The notes under the pieces: generated by a model
Databases searched by the model: none
Seen by the model: the letters and a program-made list of their open reading frames with translations, nothing else
What the model was told of the DNA's origin: nothing
Part shown: piece after piece, positions 35,850-44,293 of the stretch
How the letters are laid out: the number at the start of each line of letters is the position of its first letter
Numbering within the stretch: position 1 is the first letter of the stretch
Assembly (NCBI GenBank): GCA_025998875.1
Contig: AP024675.1
Span: 1,585,549 to 1,649,548 of the forward strand
Origin: Bacteroidota bacterium
GTDB lineage: Bacteria > Bacteroidota > Rhodothermia > JANXDC01
DNA: 64,000 bases
Reading direction: 5' to 3'
Position numbers and translations under genes: made by a program

Positions 35850-38800
35850 TCAGGGGCTCGGCGTGGCCTCTGCCAGCCGTACGGCCACGACCCTGGAGAC
35901 GCCGGGTTCTTCCATCGTGATGCCGTAGAGCGTCTCGGCGGCCTCCATGGTGCGCTTGTTGTGCGTGACCACGATGAACTGCGTCTTTCCGTAAAAGTGG
36001 GCAAGCAACCGCAGAAAGCGCACCGTGTTCGCCTCATCCAGGGGGGCGTCTACCTCGTCCAGGATACAGAAGGGAGAGGGCTTGACCAGGTATAGGGCGA
36101 ACAGGAGCGCGATGGCGGCCAGGGTCTTCTCCCCACCGGAGAGTTGGTTGATCGAGGTGGGTCGCTTGCCTCGGGGGCGCAGGTAAAGCAGAATGTCCGA
36201 CTGCAGGGGATCATCCGGATCAGCCAACCGCAAGTCGGCTTCCTCGACGTCCTCAAACAGGAGGCGGACCAGCTCCTGGAAGTGCGTCCGAACGGTCTGC
36301 AGGGTCTTTGTAAAGCGTTCCAGGGCCGTGCGCGTGGTCTCTTCGAGTGTGCTGCGCAGATCGGCCATTGCGCGCTGGATGTCGCGGCGCTGGGCGATAA
36401 GAAACTCTAGCCGGGCCTTTTCCTCCTCGTATGTCTGCAGAGCCAGCGCGTTCGTGGGGCCCATCTCCGAGAGGCGTTTTCGGAGGCGTTCCAGCTCCCG
36501 ATGGGTCGCCTCGGGATCGAAAAGGTCCGGTTGTGCAGGGGGGAGCGCTTCCAGGCCGAGTTCAGCCCTGCGGGCCTCCAGATGGGCCTCTTCGGCCTCC
36601 AGGCGCGTCTGCTGAAGCAGAAGCTCCTGCTGGAGCTGGCTGAGCAGGAGCAGACGACGTTCGATCTCCTGTAGGGAGGAGAGGCAGGTTCGGAGCGTGT
36701 TTTTTTGCCGGCGCACTTCCTCTTCGCGCTCTTCTAGCTGGCTGTGCTTCTCCTCCAGGGTCCGGTGCAGGGGATCGAGTTCGGCCAGAAGCCTCTCAAG
36801 CCGTGCGCGCAGGCCTTGCCGCTCCTCTTCGAGCGCGTTACGCTGGCGTTCGAGTTCTGCCCGTTTTCGTCTGCTTTCCTCAAGATGACGTCGGGTCTGC
36901 AGGAGCTGGCGCGTTAGCTCCTCGAGCCGATTGCGGGCCTCGGTCTCCAGGAGTCGGGCTTTCGAGGCGGCCTCTTCGGCCCGGGCCCAGGAGGTTTCCT
37001 GCTGGCGCACCCGGCTCTCTGCTTGAGCCAGTTGCTGTTCTATGGCGCGCAGCTGGTCCCCGGTTTGGGTCTCCTCGCCTTGCTGACCGGAGAGGGCCTT
37101 TTGCTGTGCGCTCCGCTGGGCCTCCAGCGTCTGCATTTCCGTTCTGAGCATGCCGATTTCCGCCTCCAGGCGGGTCCGCTCCAGGGCCAGGCGGGCCAGC
37201 TCCTGTTCCTGCTCGCCTATGCGCTCCAAGAGCGTGCGCAGTTCGGTTTCGACGGCCTCGAGACGGTCGCTCAGCGCCCGCCGGGTTTTTTCCTGTTCCG
37301 CTCTGCGTCGGCCAAGCAGCATGTATTCCCGTTCCAGCTCTTCCTGACGGCGTCTTTTCTGCAGCCTGTCCGTAACCTCGGAACGCTCCGGACCTCCGGC
37401 GCGCCACAGGGCCGTGCCCTCCAGCCGATCCCCCTGGAGGTTAACCCAGACGAGCTCCGGATGCGCGCGGGCCTGCTCGAGGAGCTCTTCCAGGGATCCA
37501 GAACAAAGCGCTACGGAGCCGAGCACGTAATCCCGCACCCGTTCTCCGATCGCGTTCCGGGCGCGGATGCGCCGGGCCAGCATGTGCGCCTCCTCCGGGA
37601 GGCTGTGTTTGGGAGTAGCGGGAGGGATTTCCTCGAGCACAAGGAAGAGGGCTTTCTGACCGTTCTCCTGGCGCAGGATCCGGGCCGCCTGCAGGGCTTC
37701 CTGGGGGGTTTCGACCACGAAAGCCGAGGCCAAAGAGCCGAGCGCCGCCGAGAGCGCGGCCTCCTCTCCGGGCTCCGCCTCGAGCAGGTCCAGCACGGTC
37801 GGTGGGGGGCTGGGGAATAGACCGGAGACCGATTGCAGGTCCGGGCTCGCCTCCAGGGCTTCTCCGAGCAGCTGCATTTCCGCCTCTACGCGGGCCATAC
37901 GGTGGGCTGTAGCCTGCAGCTCCTTGAGGTGGCCTTCGAGTTCGCGTTGCAGGCGAGTCCGTTCTTCCTGTAATGCCTTCAGGGGATGGCGTTGGGCTTG
38001 GAGGGCTTCCTCCAAACGGGTGATGTGTTCCCGCAGAATCTGGAGCGCGCTTTCCCGTTCCCCGAGCTGGGCCTGGAGCACGGGCAGTTTTTCCTCCAGC
38101 GCCTTCAGGCGCGCCTCCTCCATGGCGCGCGTCTCGATCATGCGCCGCAGCATCTGGGCCAGCTTTTCCCGTTCGCCCCGGAGCCGATCCCGGGTTTGCC
38201 GTGCGGCCTGCAGCGCTTCCCGTTCCCGGATGCGCACCTGCTCGGCCTGCTGGAGGGCGTGTGCGCGTTCTGCGTGTTCCCTGCAGGCCTGCTCCTGCTC
38301 CGGTTCCAACACCCTGAGTGTCTCTTCCAGGTCGCCGATGCGGCGGGTGAGCTCTTCCGTTTCCCTGTGGCTGGCCTGCAGGCGGGATTCGGTCTGCTGT
38401 AGGCGTTCCTCCAGGTGGATGCGCTCGAGCTGGTGGCGTTCGTAGGCTGTCTGTTGGGCGATCCAGGCGCTGCGTGCCGCTTCCAGTGCGGCCTCCGAGG
38501 CGGCGAGCGCCTCTTCCAGCCCTGCTTTTTCGGCCTCCAGGCGCTCCCGCTCCCGGTTCCAGGAAGCGATCTCGAGCTCCAGCTCCCGGAGGCGTTCCCG
38601 CACCGGAAGGAGCGCACGCGCGCATTCCCTCAGGCGGTAGTGGAGCAGCAACCCCTCCAGCTCCCGGAGGCGCATCTCCAGACGTTCTCGCTCCTGGGCG
38701 CGGCGGGCCTGGCGTTCCAGGGAGCGCACCTGGCGTTCGACCTCCAGGATCAGGTCCTCCAGACGGGTCAGATCTGCTGCGGTTGCCTCCAGCTTGCGCA

Positions 38801-39332
38801 GCGTGGCCTCCCGCCGAAGGCGGAAGCGGGTTATGCCGGCGGCCTCTTCAAAGAGCCGACGCCGCTCTTCAGTACGCTCGCTGAGCAGCTCTTCGACCAT
38901 GCGGAGCTCGATGATCGAGTAGGCATTCGGGCCCACGCCCGTATCCAGGAAGAGCTCCTGGATATCCCGCAGGCGACAAGGGGTATCCCCGATCAGGTAT
39001 TCCCCTGTGCCGTCTCGATACAGGCGTCGGGTGATGCGGATCTCCGTGTAGGCCTCCGGAAGCCGGTTCTCCCGATTCAGGAGCGTAAGGCTGACTTCGG
39101 CCATGCCCAGGGGCTTGCGCGTCCGCGATCCGTTGAAGATGAGCTGCTCCATGCGCTCGGCGCGCAGCAGACGCACCCGCTGCTCGCCCAGGACCCAGCG
39201 GATGGCGTCCACCACGTTCGATTTGCCACACCCGTTGGGGCCCACAAGCGCGGTCAAGCCCCCGTTGAACGTGAACACGGTGCGCTGGGCGAAGCTTTTA
39301 AATCCGTGCAGTTCCAGTCTGGCCAGGTACAT
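35850..39332 (-). CDS. smc: Chromosome segregation ATPase SMC
   Basis: A product of 1160 residues with the full SMC plan: N-terminal Walker A GPNGCGKSNVVDA, coiled coil (about 170-480), hinge (about 500-640), returning coiled coil (about 650-1000), and a C-terminal head with signature LSGGEKTLAAIALLF and Walker B ILDEVDAPLDEAN. It loads on DNA with ScpA and ScpB to fold and separate chromosomes; those genes are not in this window. A membrane-protein gene lies 16 bases upstream and is probably in the same transcript. Confidence 0.97.
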   Translation of the reverse strand: MYLARLELHGFKSFAQRTVFTFNGGLTALVGPNGCGKSNVVDAIRWVLGEQRVRLLRAERMEQLIFNGSRTRKPLGMAEVSLTLLNRENRLPEAYTEIRITRRLYRDGTGEYLIGDTPCRLRDIQELFLDTGVGPNAYSIIELRMVEELLSERTEERRRLFEEAAGITRFRLRREATLRKLEATAADLTRLEDLILEVERQVRSLERQARRAQERERLEMRLRELEGLLLHYRLRECARALLPVRERLRELELEIASWNRERERLEAEKAGLEEALAASEAALEAARSAWIAQQTAYERHQLERIHLEERLQQTESRLQASHRETEELTRRIGDLEETLRVLEPEQEQACREHAERAHALQQAEQVRIREREALQAARQTRDRLRGEREKLAQMLRRMIETRAMEEARLKALEEKLPVLQAQLGERESALQILREHITRLEEALQAQRHPLKALQEERTRLQRELEGHLKELQATAHRMARVEAEMQLLGEALEASPDLQSVSGLFPSPPPTVLDLLEAEPGEEAALSAALGSLASAFVVETPQEALQAARILRQENGQKALFLVLEEIPPATPKHSLPEEAHMLARRIRARNAIGERVRDYVLGSVALCSGSLEELLEQARAHPELVWVNLQGDRLEGTALWRAGGPERSEVTDRLQKRRRQEELEREYMLLGRRRAEQEKTRRALSDRLEAVETELRTLLERIGEQEQELARLALERTRLEAEIGMLRTEMQTLEAQRSAQQKALSGQQGEETQTGDQLRAIEQQLAQAESRVRQQETSWARAEEAASKARLLETEARNRLEELTRQLLQTRRHLEESRRKRAELERQRNALEEERQGLRARLERLLAELDPLHRTLEEKHSQLEEREEEVRRQKNTLRTCLSSLQEIERRLLLLSQLQQELLLQQTRLEAEEAHLEARRAELGLEALPPAQPDLFDPEATHRELERLRKRLSEMGPTNALALQTYEEEKARLEFLIAQRRDIQRAMADLRSTLEETTRTALERFTKTLQTVRTHFQELVRLLFEDVEEADLRLADPDDPLQSDILLYLRPRGKRPTSINQLSGGEKTLAAIALLFALYLVKPSPFCILDEVDAPLDEANTVRFLRLLAHFYGKTQFIVVTHNKRTMEAAETLYGITMEEPGVSRVVAVRLAEATPSP

Positions 39333-39348
39333 GCCGCCTCCCAGAGGG

Positions 39349-40965
39349 CTACAGGGAGCGCCAAAAATAGGACAGATAGGCGCTCAGATCCCAGCGGTAC
39401 CAGATCACGCTGCCCAGAAGGCCGTAGTAAAGCAGGGGGAGCCCGATGCCGGCCAGCCCCACCACCGGAAGGGGCAGGGTGGTGGGAAGGGTGGCGTCCA
39501 TTACGGCCTGTACGCGTCCGGCCAGAAACAGGAGTCCGGCAAGCCCCCAGAGGCCCAGCCAAAAGATCTCCGTGCTTACCCCGATACTCGCTGCCAGAAG
39601 GACGAATAGGGCAAGCAGCGGAAGGGACCAGTGGGCCAGGACGAGCAACAGGCCAATCGTACGAAGGGGTGGTCTCCACTCCGGCTGTATGCTCAGCCGC
39701 AGGAGCAGGAGCCAGAGGCTGTGATCGATCAGATAGCAGAGCGCCCCGAGGAGTCCGAAAACCCAAGGGTTCTGGCCGATAAGCCGGATAAGGGCCGCTC
39801 CGGGCGTGGAGGGGCGCAGTCCCCCCCAGAACCTGTCTGTGGCCTCAGCATGCTGCAACATGGTGTATCCCACGAGGGCTATCAGCCCCACACTCAGGCT
39901 CACCAGAATCAGGCCGGTCTTCTGCCATCCGATCGTGCGTTCTCTGTCCTGGAATACATCTTCCAGGAAAATCCGGTGCACCTGTACGTAGCGTTTCAGA
40001 AAACGCCCCAGTTCGGGATGATGGCGGTAATACAGTCCCAGAAACGCCAGTAGCATCAACGCAACCGGGGCCCAGGGCAGGGAGGGCGGAGGCTGATCCG
40101 GCGCAGGGGGTTCCCGGCCGACCGATTCCTGGATCCAGCTTCGGAGCCCATCCAGCGCGGGTCGGGGCAGGCCGTCTGGCCCGAGCAGACCGTAAGGTCG
40201 ATCCCAGGGATCGATGCCGGCCAGGCGCAGAGAGGGACGATCGGCCCGGTAGTCCCGCCAGGTGTGCACCCAGATGAGTACCGGCTCAAGGGAGGTGAGC
40301 GTCTTAAGATCTGCCCACAGGTTGCTCCAGGCCCGCTGGGGGCTGGCCTCCAGGAGGGGCCAGCGAAGCCATCCCCGTACGGGATGGCCCAGGCGCACCA
40401 TGCTTCCGGAGGGCAGGCGGTCGAGGGCTTTCGTCCGGGGGGCGGTGTAGTCCCAGATCGTCCACCCCTCCGGTATAGCTCCCAGCCCCGGCAGAGCGAT
40501 TCGGTAGACAGGCCGGTTGTCCCGTTCCCGAATCAGGCGATAAAGGATCCTCAGTGTGCGGCGTAGGCGTGGATCTGCGGGATCGTCGGGTCCTCCCAGT
40601 CCCCAGGCGGCTATGCAGGAAAAGGTGCGTACCCGTTCCAGGCGGGCGACCAGTTGCCGCTGCAGGTCCGGAAGGGCAGTTTCCAACAGGGAACCGGGCC
40701 GGTCGGTTTCGATGAGGCGGTAGAATACCCGCAGACCCAGGCGCTCGCACCAGAAAAGCAGGGTCGGTTCGGCCGGACGGAGCAATTCCACCCACTGAAA
40801 TCCCGCCTCGCGGATGGCGTGCAGGTCACGTATGGCTATCAGGGTGTCTTGCGGGGGCCAGTACGTCACGCCCCACTGGGTGCGGCTCGGGATGGCCTGT
40901 ACCGGATCTGCCAGAAAGAAAACCAGTACGACGGCCCGCAGGAGGCGTCGGAAGGTCATGGGCAT
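39349..40965 (-). CDS. Exported barrel-like domain fused to a membrane domain, function unknown
   Basis: A product of 538 residues that I cannot place in a family. After a signal-like N-terminus (about 1-24, ending VQA) the first half (about 30-265) begins TQWGVTYWPPQD and contains AIREAGFQWVELLRP, typical of a glycoside hydrolase-like TIM barrel. Catalytic carboxylates cannot be assigned with confidence. A membrane helix follows near 298 and then several more between about 345 and 535. The result is a periplasmic barrel tethered to a polytopic domain. It ends 16 bases before smc and shares no obvious function with it. Confidence 0.65.
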   Translation of the reverse strand: MPMTFRRLLRAVVLVFFLADPVQAIPSRTQWGVTYWPPQDTLIAIRDLHAIREAGFQWVELLRPAEPTLLFWCERLGLRVFYRLIETDRPGSLLETALPDLQRQLVARLERVRTFSCIAAWGLGGPDDPADPRLRRTLRILYRLIRERDNRPVYRIALPGLGAIPEGWTIWDYTAPRTKALDRLPSGSMVRLGHPVRGWLRWPLLEASPQRAWSNLWADLKTLTSLEPVLIWVHTWRDYRADRPSLRLAGIDPWDRPYGLLGPDGLPRPALDGLRSWIQESVGREPPAPDQPPPSLPWAPVALMLLAFLGLYYRHHPELGRFLKRYVQVHRIFLEDVFQDRERTIGWQKTGLILVSLSVGLIALVGYTMLQHAEATDRFWGGLRPSTPGAALIRLIGQNPWVFGLLGALCYLIDHSLWLLLLRLSIQPEWRPPLRTIGLLLVLAHWSLPLLALFVLLAASIGVSTEIFWLGLWGLAGLLFLAGRVQAVMDATLPTTLPLPVVGLAGIGLPLLYYGLLGSVIWYRWDLSAYLSYFWRSL

Positions 40966-41066
40966 GGGAAGGTAATCGGGCTGTGCGGGCGGAATTTACG
41001 TATCCTGCGCCCTGGAGGCCACAGCAGGTGCGCGCATGCACCGGGTGTGCGTAACTTGCCCGTGCC

Positions 41067-42074
41067 ATGAAGCCCATGACCTACCGAGAAGCCGGTGTGG
41101 ATATAGAGGCCGGCGAGGCGCTTGTAGCGCGCATTCGCCCCTGGGTGCGTCGTACTTTCCGTCCAGGGGTATTGGGAGATATCGGGGGATTTGGTGGCCT
41201 TTTCCGGCTCGGGGAGCTACCATATCGGGATCCCGTGCTCGTTTCCAGCATCGACGGGGTGGGCACGAAGGTCAAGGTCGCCATCGCGGCCGGGCGGCAC
41301 GATACGATCGGGCGCGACCTGGTCAATCACTGCGTCAATGACATCGCCGTATGCGGGGCTGAGCCCCTCTTCTTTCTGGATTACTTCGCCACAGGTCGGC
41401 TCCAGCTCGAGGTGGCTGAACAGGTCATAAGGGGCCTTGCCGAGGCGTGTCGGGAAAACGGATGCGCCCTCATCGGAGGCGAGACGGCCGAGATGCCCGA
41501 TCTGTATGCGGAAGGAGAGTACGATCTGGCCGGTGCCATCGTGGGCGTTGTGGAGCGCGAGGCGATGCTGGATGGTTCCGCCGTACGGGAGGGAGATGTG
41601 CTCATCGGCCTGGCCTCCAGCGGATTGCACACAAACGGCTATAGCCTCGCACGCCGGGTGCTGCTTGCCCATTACGGGCTTGATGCCCACGTGCCCGAAC
41701 TGGGAAATACACTGGCCGACGCGCTGTTGGCCGTGCATCGCTCCTACTTGTCCGCGATCCGCACTTTGCGCCGGGAGCTGGCCGTGCACGGGCTGAGCCA
41801 CATCACCGGCGGGGGGATTGTGGGCAACACCCGGCGTGTACTGCCGGCCGGACTGGCGCTGGAGATCGACTGGGAGGCCTGGCCCCGCCCCCCGCTCTTT
41901 GTGCTTATCCAGCGCCTGGGCCAGGTGCCGGAGGAAGAGATGCGGCGCGTCTTCAACCTGGGTATCGGTCTGGTGGCCATTGTGTCTCCCTCGGAGGCCG
42001 AGCGGGCGCTTGCCGTGCTGGCCTCTTCGGGTGAGCAGGCCTGGGTGATCGGTCGGGTCAAGCGGGGAGCGTGA
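41067..42074 (+). CDS. purM: Phosphoribosylformylglycinamidine cyclo-ligase
   Basis: A product of 335 residues of the AIR synthetase family, step five of purine synthesis, converting FGAM and ATP to AIR. Visible marks are YREAGVDIEAGE, VSSIDGVGTKVKVA, HCVNDIAVCGAEPLFFLDYFA and GGETAEMPDLY, in the usual order. Cytoplasmic dimer. Its start lacks a clear ribosome site (CTTGCCCGTGCC before the ATG). A small unknown gene begins one base after its stop codon. No other pur gene is adjacent. Confidence 0.96.
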   Translation: MKPMTYREAGVDIEAGEALVARIRPWVRRTFRPGVLGDIGGFGGLFRLGELPYRDPVLVSSIDGVGTKVKVAIAAGRHDTIGRDLVNHCVNDIAVCGAEPLFFLDYFATGRLQLEVAEQVIRGLAEACRENGCALIGGETAEMPDLYAEGEYDLAGAIVGVVEREAMLDGSAVREGDVLIGLASSGLHTNGYSLARRVLLAHYGLDAHVPELGNTLADALLAVHRSYLSAIRTLRRELAVHGLSHITGGGIVGNTRRVLPAGLALEIDWEAWPRPPLFVLIQRLGQVPEEEMRRVFNLGIGLVAIVSPSEAERALAVLASSGEQAWVIGRVKRGA

Positions 42075-42075
42075 T

Positions 42076-42402
42076 ATGGACCGACAGCAGCGCTGGGTAG
42101 AGACCTTGCGGTTGCTCCGGCAACTGCGTGGAGAGGGTCGTTTCCGGGGGAAGCAGGTGCTTCTGAGGCCCTCCTGGCGTATCGGATTGGAGATCGAATG
42201 GCGTCGTTCCGAGCCAGCGCCCGGATATGTATGGCTCTTTATCGGCCCCACGGAGCAGGAGAGCTATTTCGAGGCCCCTGCGCTGGGGATCGGTCCGGTG
42301 CCGCTTTCCGACTTTGCAGGGGAATTGCGGACCTGGCTGGAGCATGCCGTCGAGCTGGCCCGTCAGGGATACGCCTACCAGCGAACCGCGCCAGCGCGCT
42401 GA
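42076..42402 (+). CDS. Hypothetical small protein after purM
   Basis: A product of 108 residues, not recognised. It has no signal or membrane helix; composition is Arg-rich in the first half and the centre YVWLFIGPTEQESYF suggests a small alpha/beta fold. It begins one base after the purM stop, so it is probably co-translated. It ends before a 385-base stretch without a supported gene. Confidence 0.55.
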   Translation: MDRQQRWVETLRLLRQLRGEGRFRGKQVLLRPSWRIGLEIEWRRSEPAPGYVWLFIGPTEQESYFEAPALGIGPVPLSDFAGELRTWLEHAVELARQGYAYQRTAPAR

Positions 42403-42787
42403 TGCTCCGATGGTCTGGAGCCGGGAGGGTGCCGCCTGGAGCCCACGCTTGATCACCTTTGCGCTTCAGCAGGGATGGGCTTGCTGGATGCGGCCGATCC
42501 ATGGTCTGGGGAGCGAGAAGATCCCCGCAAGCGACCTCTGCATCGGGTGGTCTTGCATAGTATGGCGCGGCATCAATGGCCACCTTCGGCCCTTTGCACG
42601 CTGGAGCGTCGGCTTCAGCGGCGGGCGCAGCAGGGTATGGGGCCGGTCAGTCGGATCGCCTTCGAACATGAACGGCCTGCTCTGTCCGGACACGCGGGGC
42701 TGCGCGTTTTTTTCGACCCGATAACCGTCCGCTCCCTCTGCGCCCGGCCAGGGGAGAGGCGTGCGGGTTCAAGGGGATGTGGGACCT
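42403..42787 (+). other. Intergenic region without a supported gene
   Basis: Between the small gene after purM and hutH. Several open frames cross it on both strands, but none has a ribosome site, family motif or consistent codon pattern, and the longest runs far into hutH in another frame. A weak hairpin with a T run (42692-42713) is the only signal seen. No good promoter match was found for hutH. Confidence 0.55.
42692..42713 (+). terminator. Weak intrinsic terminator for the purM unit
   Basis: A 5-bp stem ACGCG/CGCGT with loop GGGCTG leads into seven T residues. The stem is short, but the T run is good. Confidence 0.5.
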
Positions 42788-44293
42788 ATGGTGATCCTTC
42801 AGGGCGGCGATCTGAGCCTTTCTCTTCTGGAGGAGATCCTGCGCGCGCGCAAGCCCATCGGGCTCGGATCGCAAGCGCGGGAACGTGTAGCGCGCGCACG
42901 GCAATGGGTCGAAACGGCCGCGCTCGGGGAGCTTCCCATCTACGGGGTAAACACCGGCTTCGGGGTGCTGGCGCGGGAGCGTATTCCCCTTGAAGAGCGC
43001 ATCCGGCTGCAGCGCAACCTCATCCTCTCGCACGCCGTGGGGGTGGGGGAGCCGTTGCCCGATGAGGTGGTGCGGCTCATGCTCCTGATCAAGATCAACT
43101 CCCTGGCGCTGGGGTATTCGGGGGTGCGGCTGGAGACCCTGGATCGGCTGATTGCCATGTACAATGCGGACCTGCTTCCTGTGGTGCCTTCGCGGGGGTC
43201 GGTGGGAGCCAGCGGGGATCTGGCCCCGCTGGCGCATCTGGTCCTTCCGCTGATCGGGGAGGGATTGCTCAAGGACAGCGGCCGGTTGCGCCCGGCGGGC
43301 GAGGTGCTACGGGAACGGGGCTGGGAGCCGCTGGAGCTCGGCGCCAAGGAAGGGCTGGCGCTTATCAACGGCACACAGCTGATGAGCGCCTGCGGGGCCT
43401 GGGCCATGCTGCGCGCGCGCAGGCTCCTGCCTGCGGCCGATCTTGTGCTGGCCATGTCCCTGGAGGCCCTGCAGGGCAGCGCGCAGCCCTTTGATGCCCG
43501 ACTGCATCAGGTCCGACCGCATCCCGGCGCGGCCGTTGTGGCCGAAAACGTGCGGCGGCTGCTGCAGGAAAGTGAGATCCTGGAGGCGCATCGCCTCTGC
43601 GGGAAGGTACAGGACCCGTACTGTCTGCGCTGCGCGCCGCAGGTGCATGGGGCCAGCCGGGATGCGCTGGCCTACGTGGAGCGCACCATTGAGACGGAGA
43701 TCAACTCCGCTACCGATAACCCGCTGCTTTTCGACGAGCAGACGATCCTAAGCGGGGGCAATTTCCACGGTCAGCCCCTGGCCATCGCCCTGGATCTGGC
43801 CGCTATCGCGCTGGCGGAGCTGGCCAGCATCTCCGAACGACGGCTATACCTGCTCCTGGAAGGAGGGGACGGATTACCCCGACTGCTTATGCGGAACACA
43901 GGGGTCAATTCGGGGTTCATGCTGCTGCAGTATACGGCCGCCGCGTTGGTTTCGGAAAACAAGGTGCTCTCTCATCCCGCCTCGGTTGACTCCATCCCCA
44001 CCTCGCTGGGACAGGAAGACCATGTGAGCATGGGCAGCATATCGGCACTGAAGCTGTTGCGTGTGCTCGAGAACACGGAAACCGTATTGGCGTTGGAACT
44101 GATCGCCGCCGCGCAGGCGCTCGATTACCGTATGCCCCTGCTTCCGGGCAAGGGTGTGCGTCGGGCCCACGAACTGGTGCGTCGCTTCATCCCCCATGTG
44201 GAAGAGGACAGGCTGTGGACAGAAGATATCCATCGGGCCCTGGAGCTAATCCGCTCCGGGGCGCTTCTGGAGGCGGAGCCCGGGTTGCGATGA
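42788..44293 (+). CDS. hutH: Histidine ammonia-lyase
   Basis: A product of 501 residues of the aromatic ammonia-lyase family. The MIO cofactor triad Ala-Ser-Gly is in GSVGASGDLAPLAHL (about residue 140). LSHAVGVGEPL has the His typical of histidine-specific enzymes, and AAALVSENKVLSHPASVDS contains the active-site Glu of histidine lyases, so histidine to urocanate is the likely reaction. The ATG at 42788 is preferred over 42761, which adds residues without homology. hutU, hutI and hutG are not in this window. The stop overlaps the TonB-dependent receptor start as ATGA, so they are co-translated. Confidence 0.92.
   Translation: MVILQGGDLSLSLLEEILRARKPIGLGSQARERVARARQWVETAALGELPIYGVNTGFGVLARERIPLEERIRLQRNLILSHAVGVGEPLPDEVVRLMLLIKINSLALGYSGVRLETLDRLIAMYNADLLPVVPSRGSVGASGDLAPLAHLVLPLIGEGLLKDSGRLRPAGEVLRERGWEPLELGAKEGLALINGTQLMSACGAWAMLRARRLLPAADLVLAMSLEALQGSAQPFDARLHQVRPHPGAAVVAENVRRLLQESEILEAHRLCGKVQDPYCLRCAPQVHGASRDALAYVERTIETEINSATDNPLLFDEQTILSGGNFHGQPLAIALDLAAIALAELASISERRLYLLLEGGDGLPRLLMRNTGVNSGFMLLQYTAAALVSENKVLSHPASVDSIPTSLGQEDHVSMGSISALKLLRVLENTETVLALELIAAAQALDYRMPLLPGKGVRRAHELVRRFIPHVEEDRLWTEDIHRALELIRSGALLEAEPGLR

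Noticed and set aside
42227-42993. Two overlapping frames in the purM-hutH gap as genes
   Set aside because: Neither has a ribosome site or recognised motif, and one runs 200 bases into hutH in another frame.
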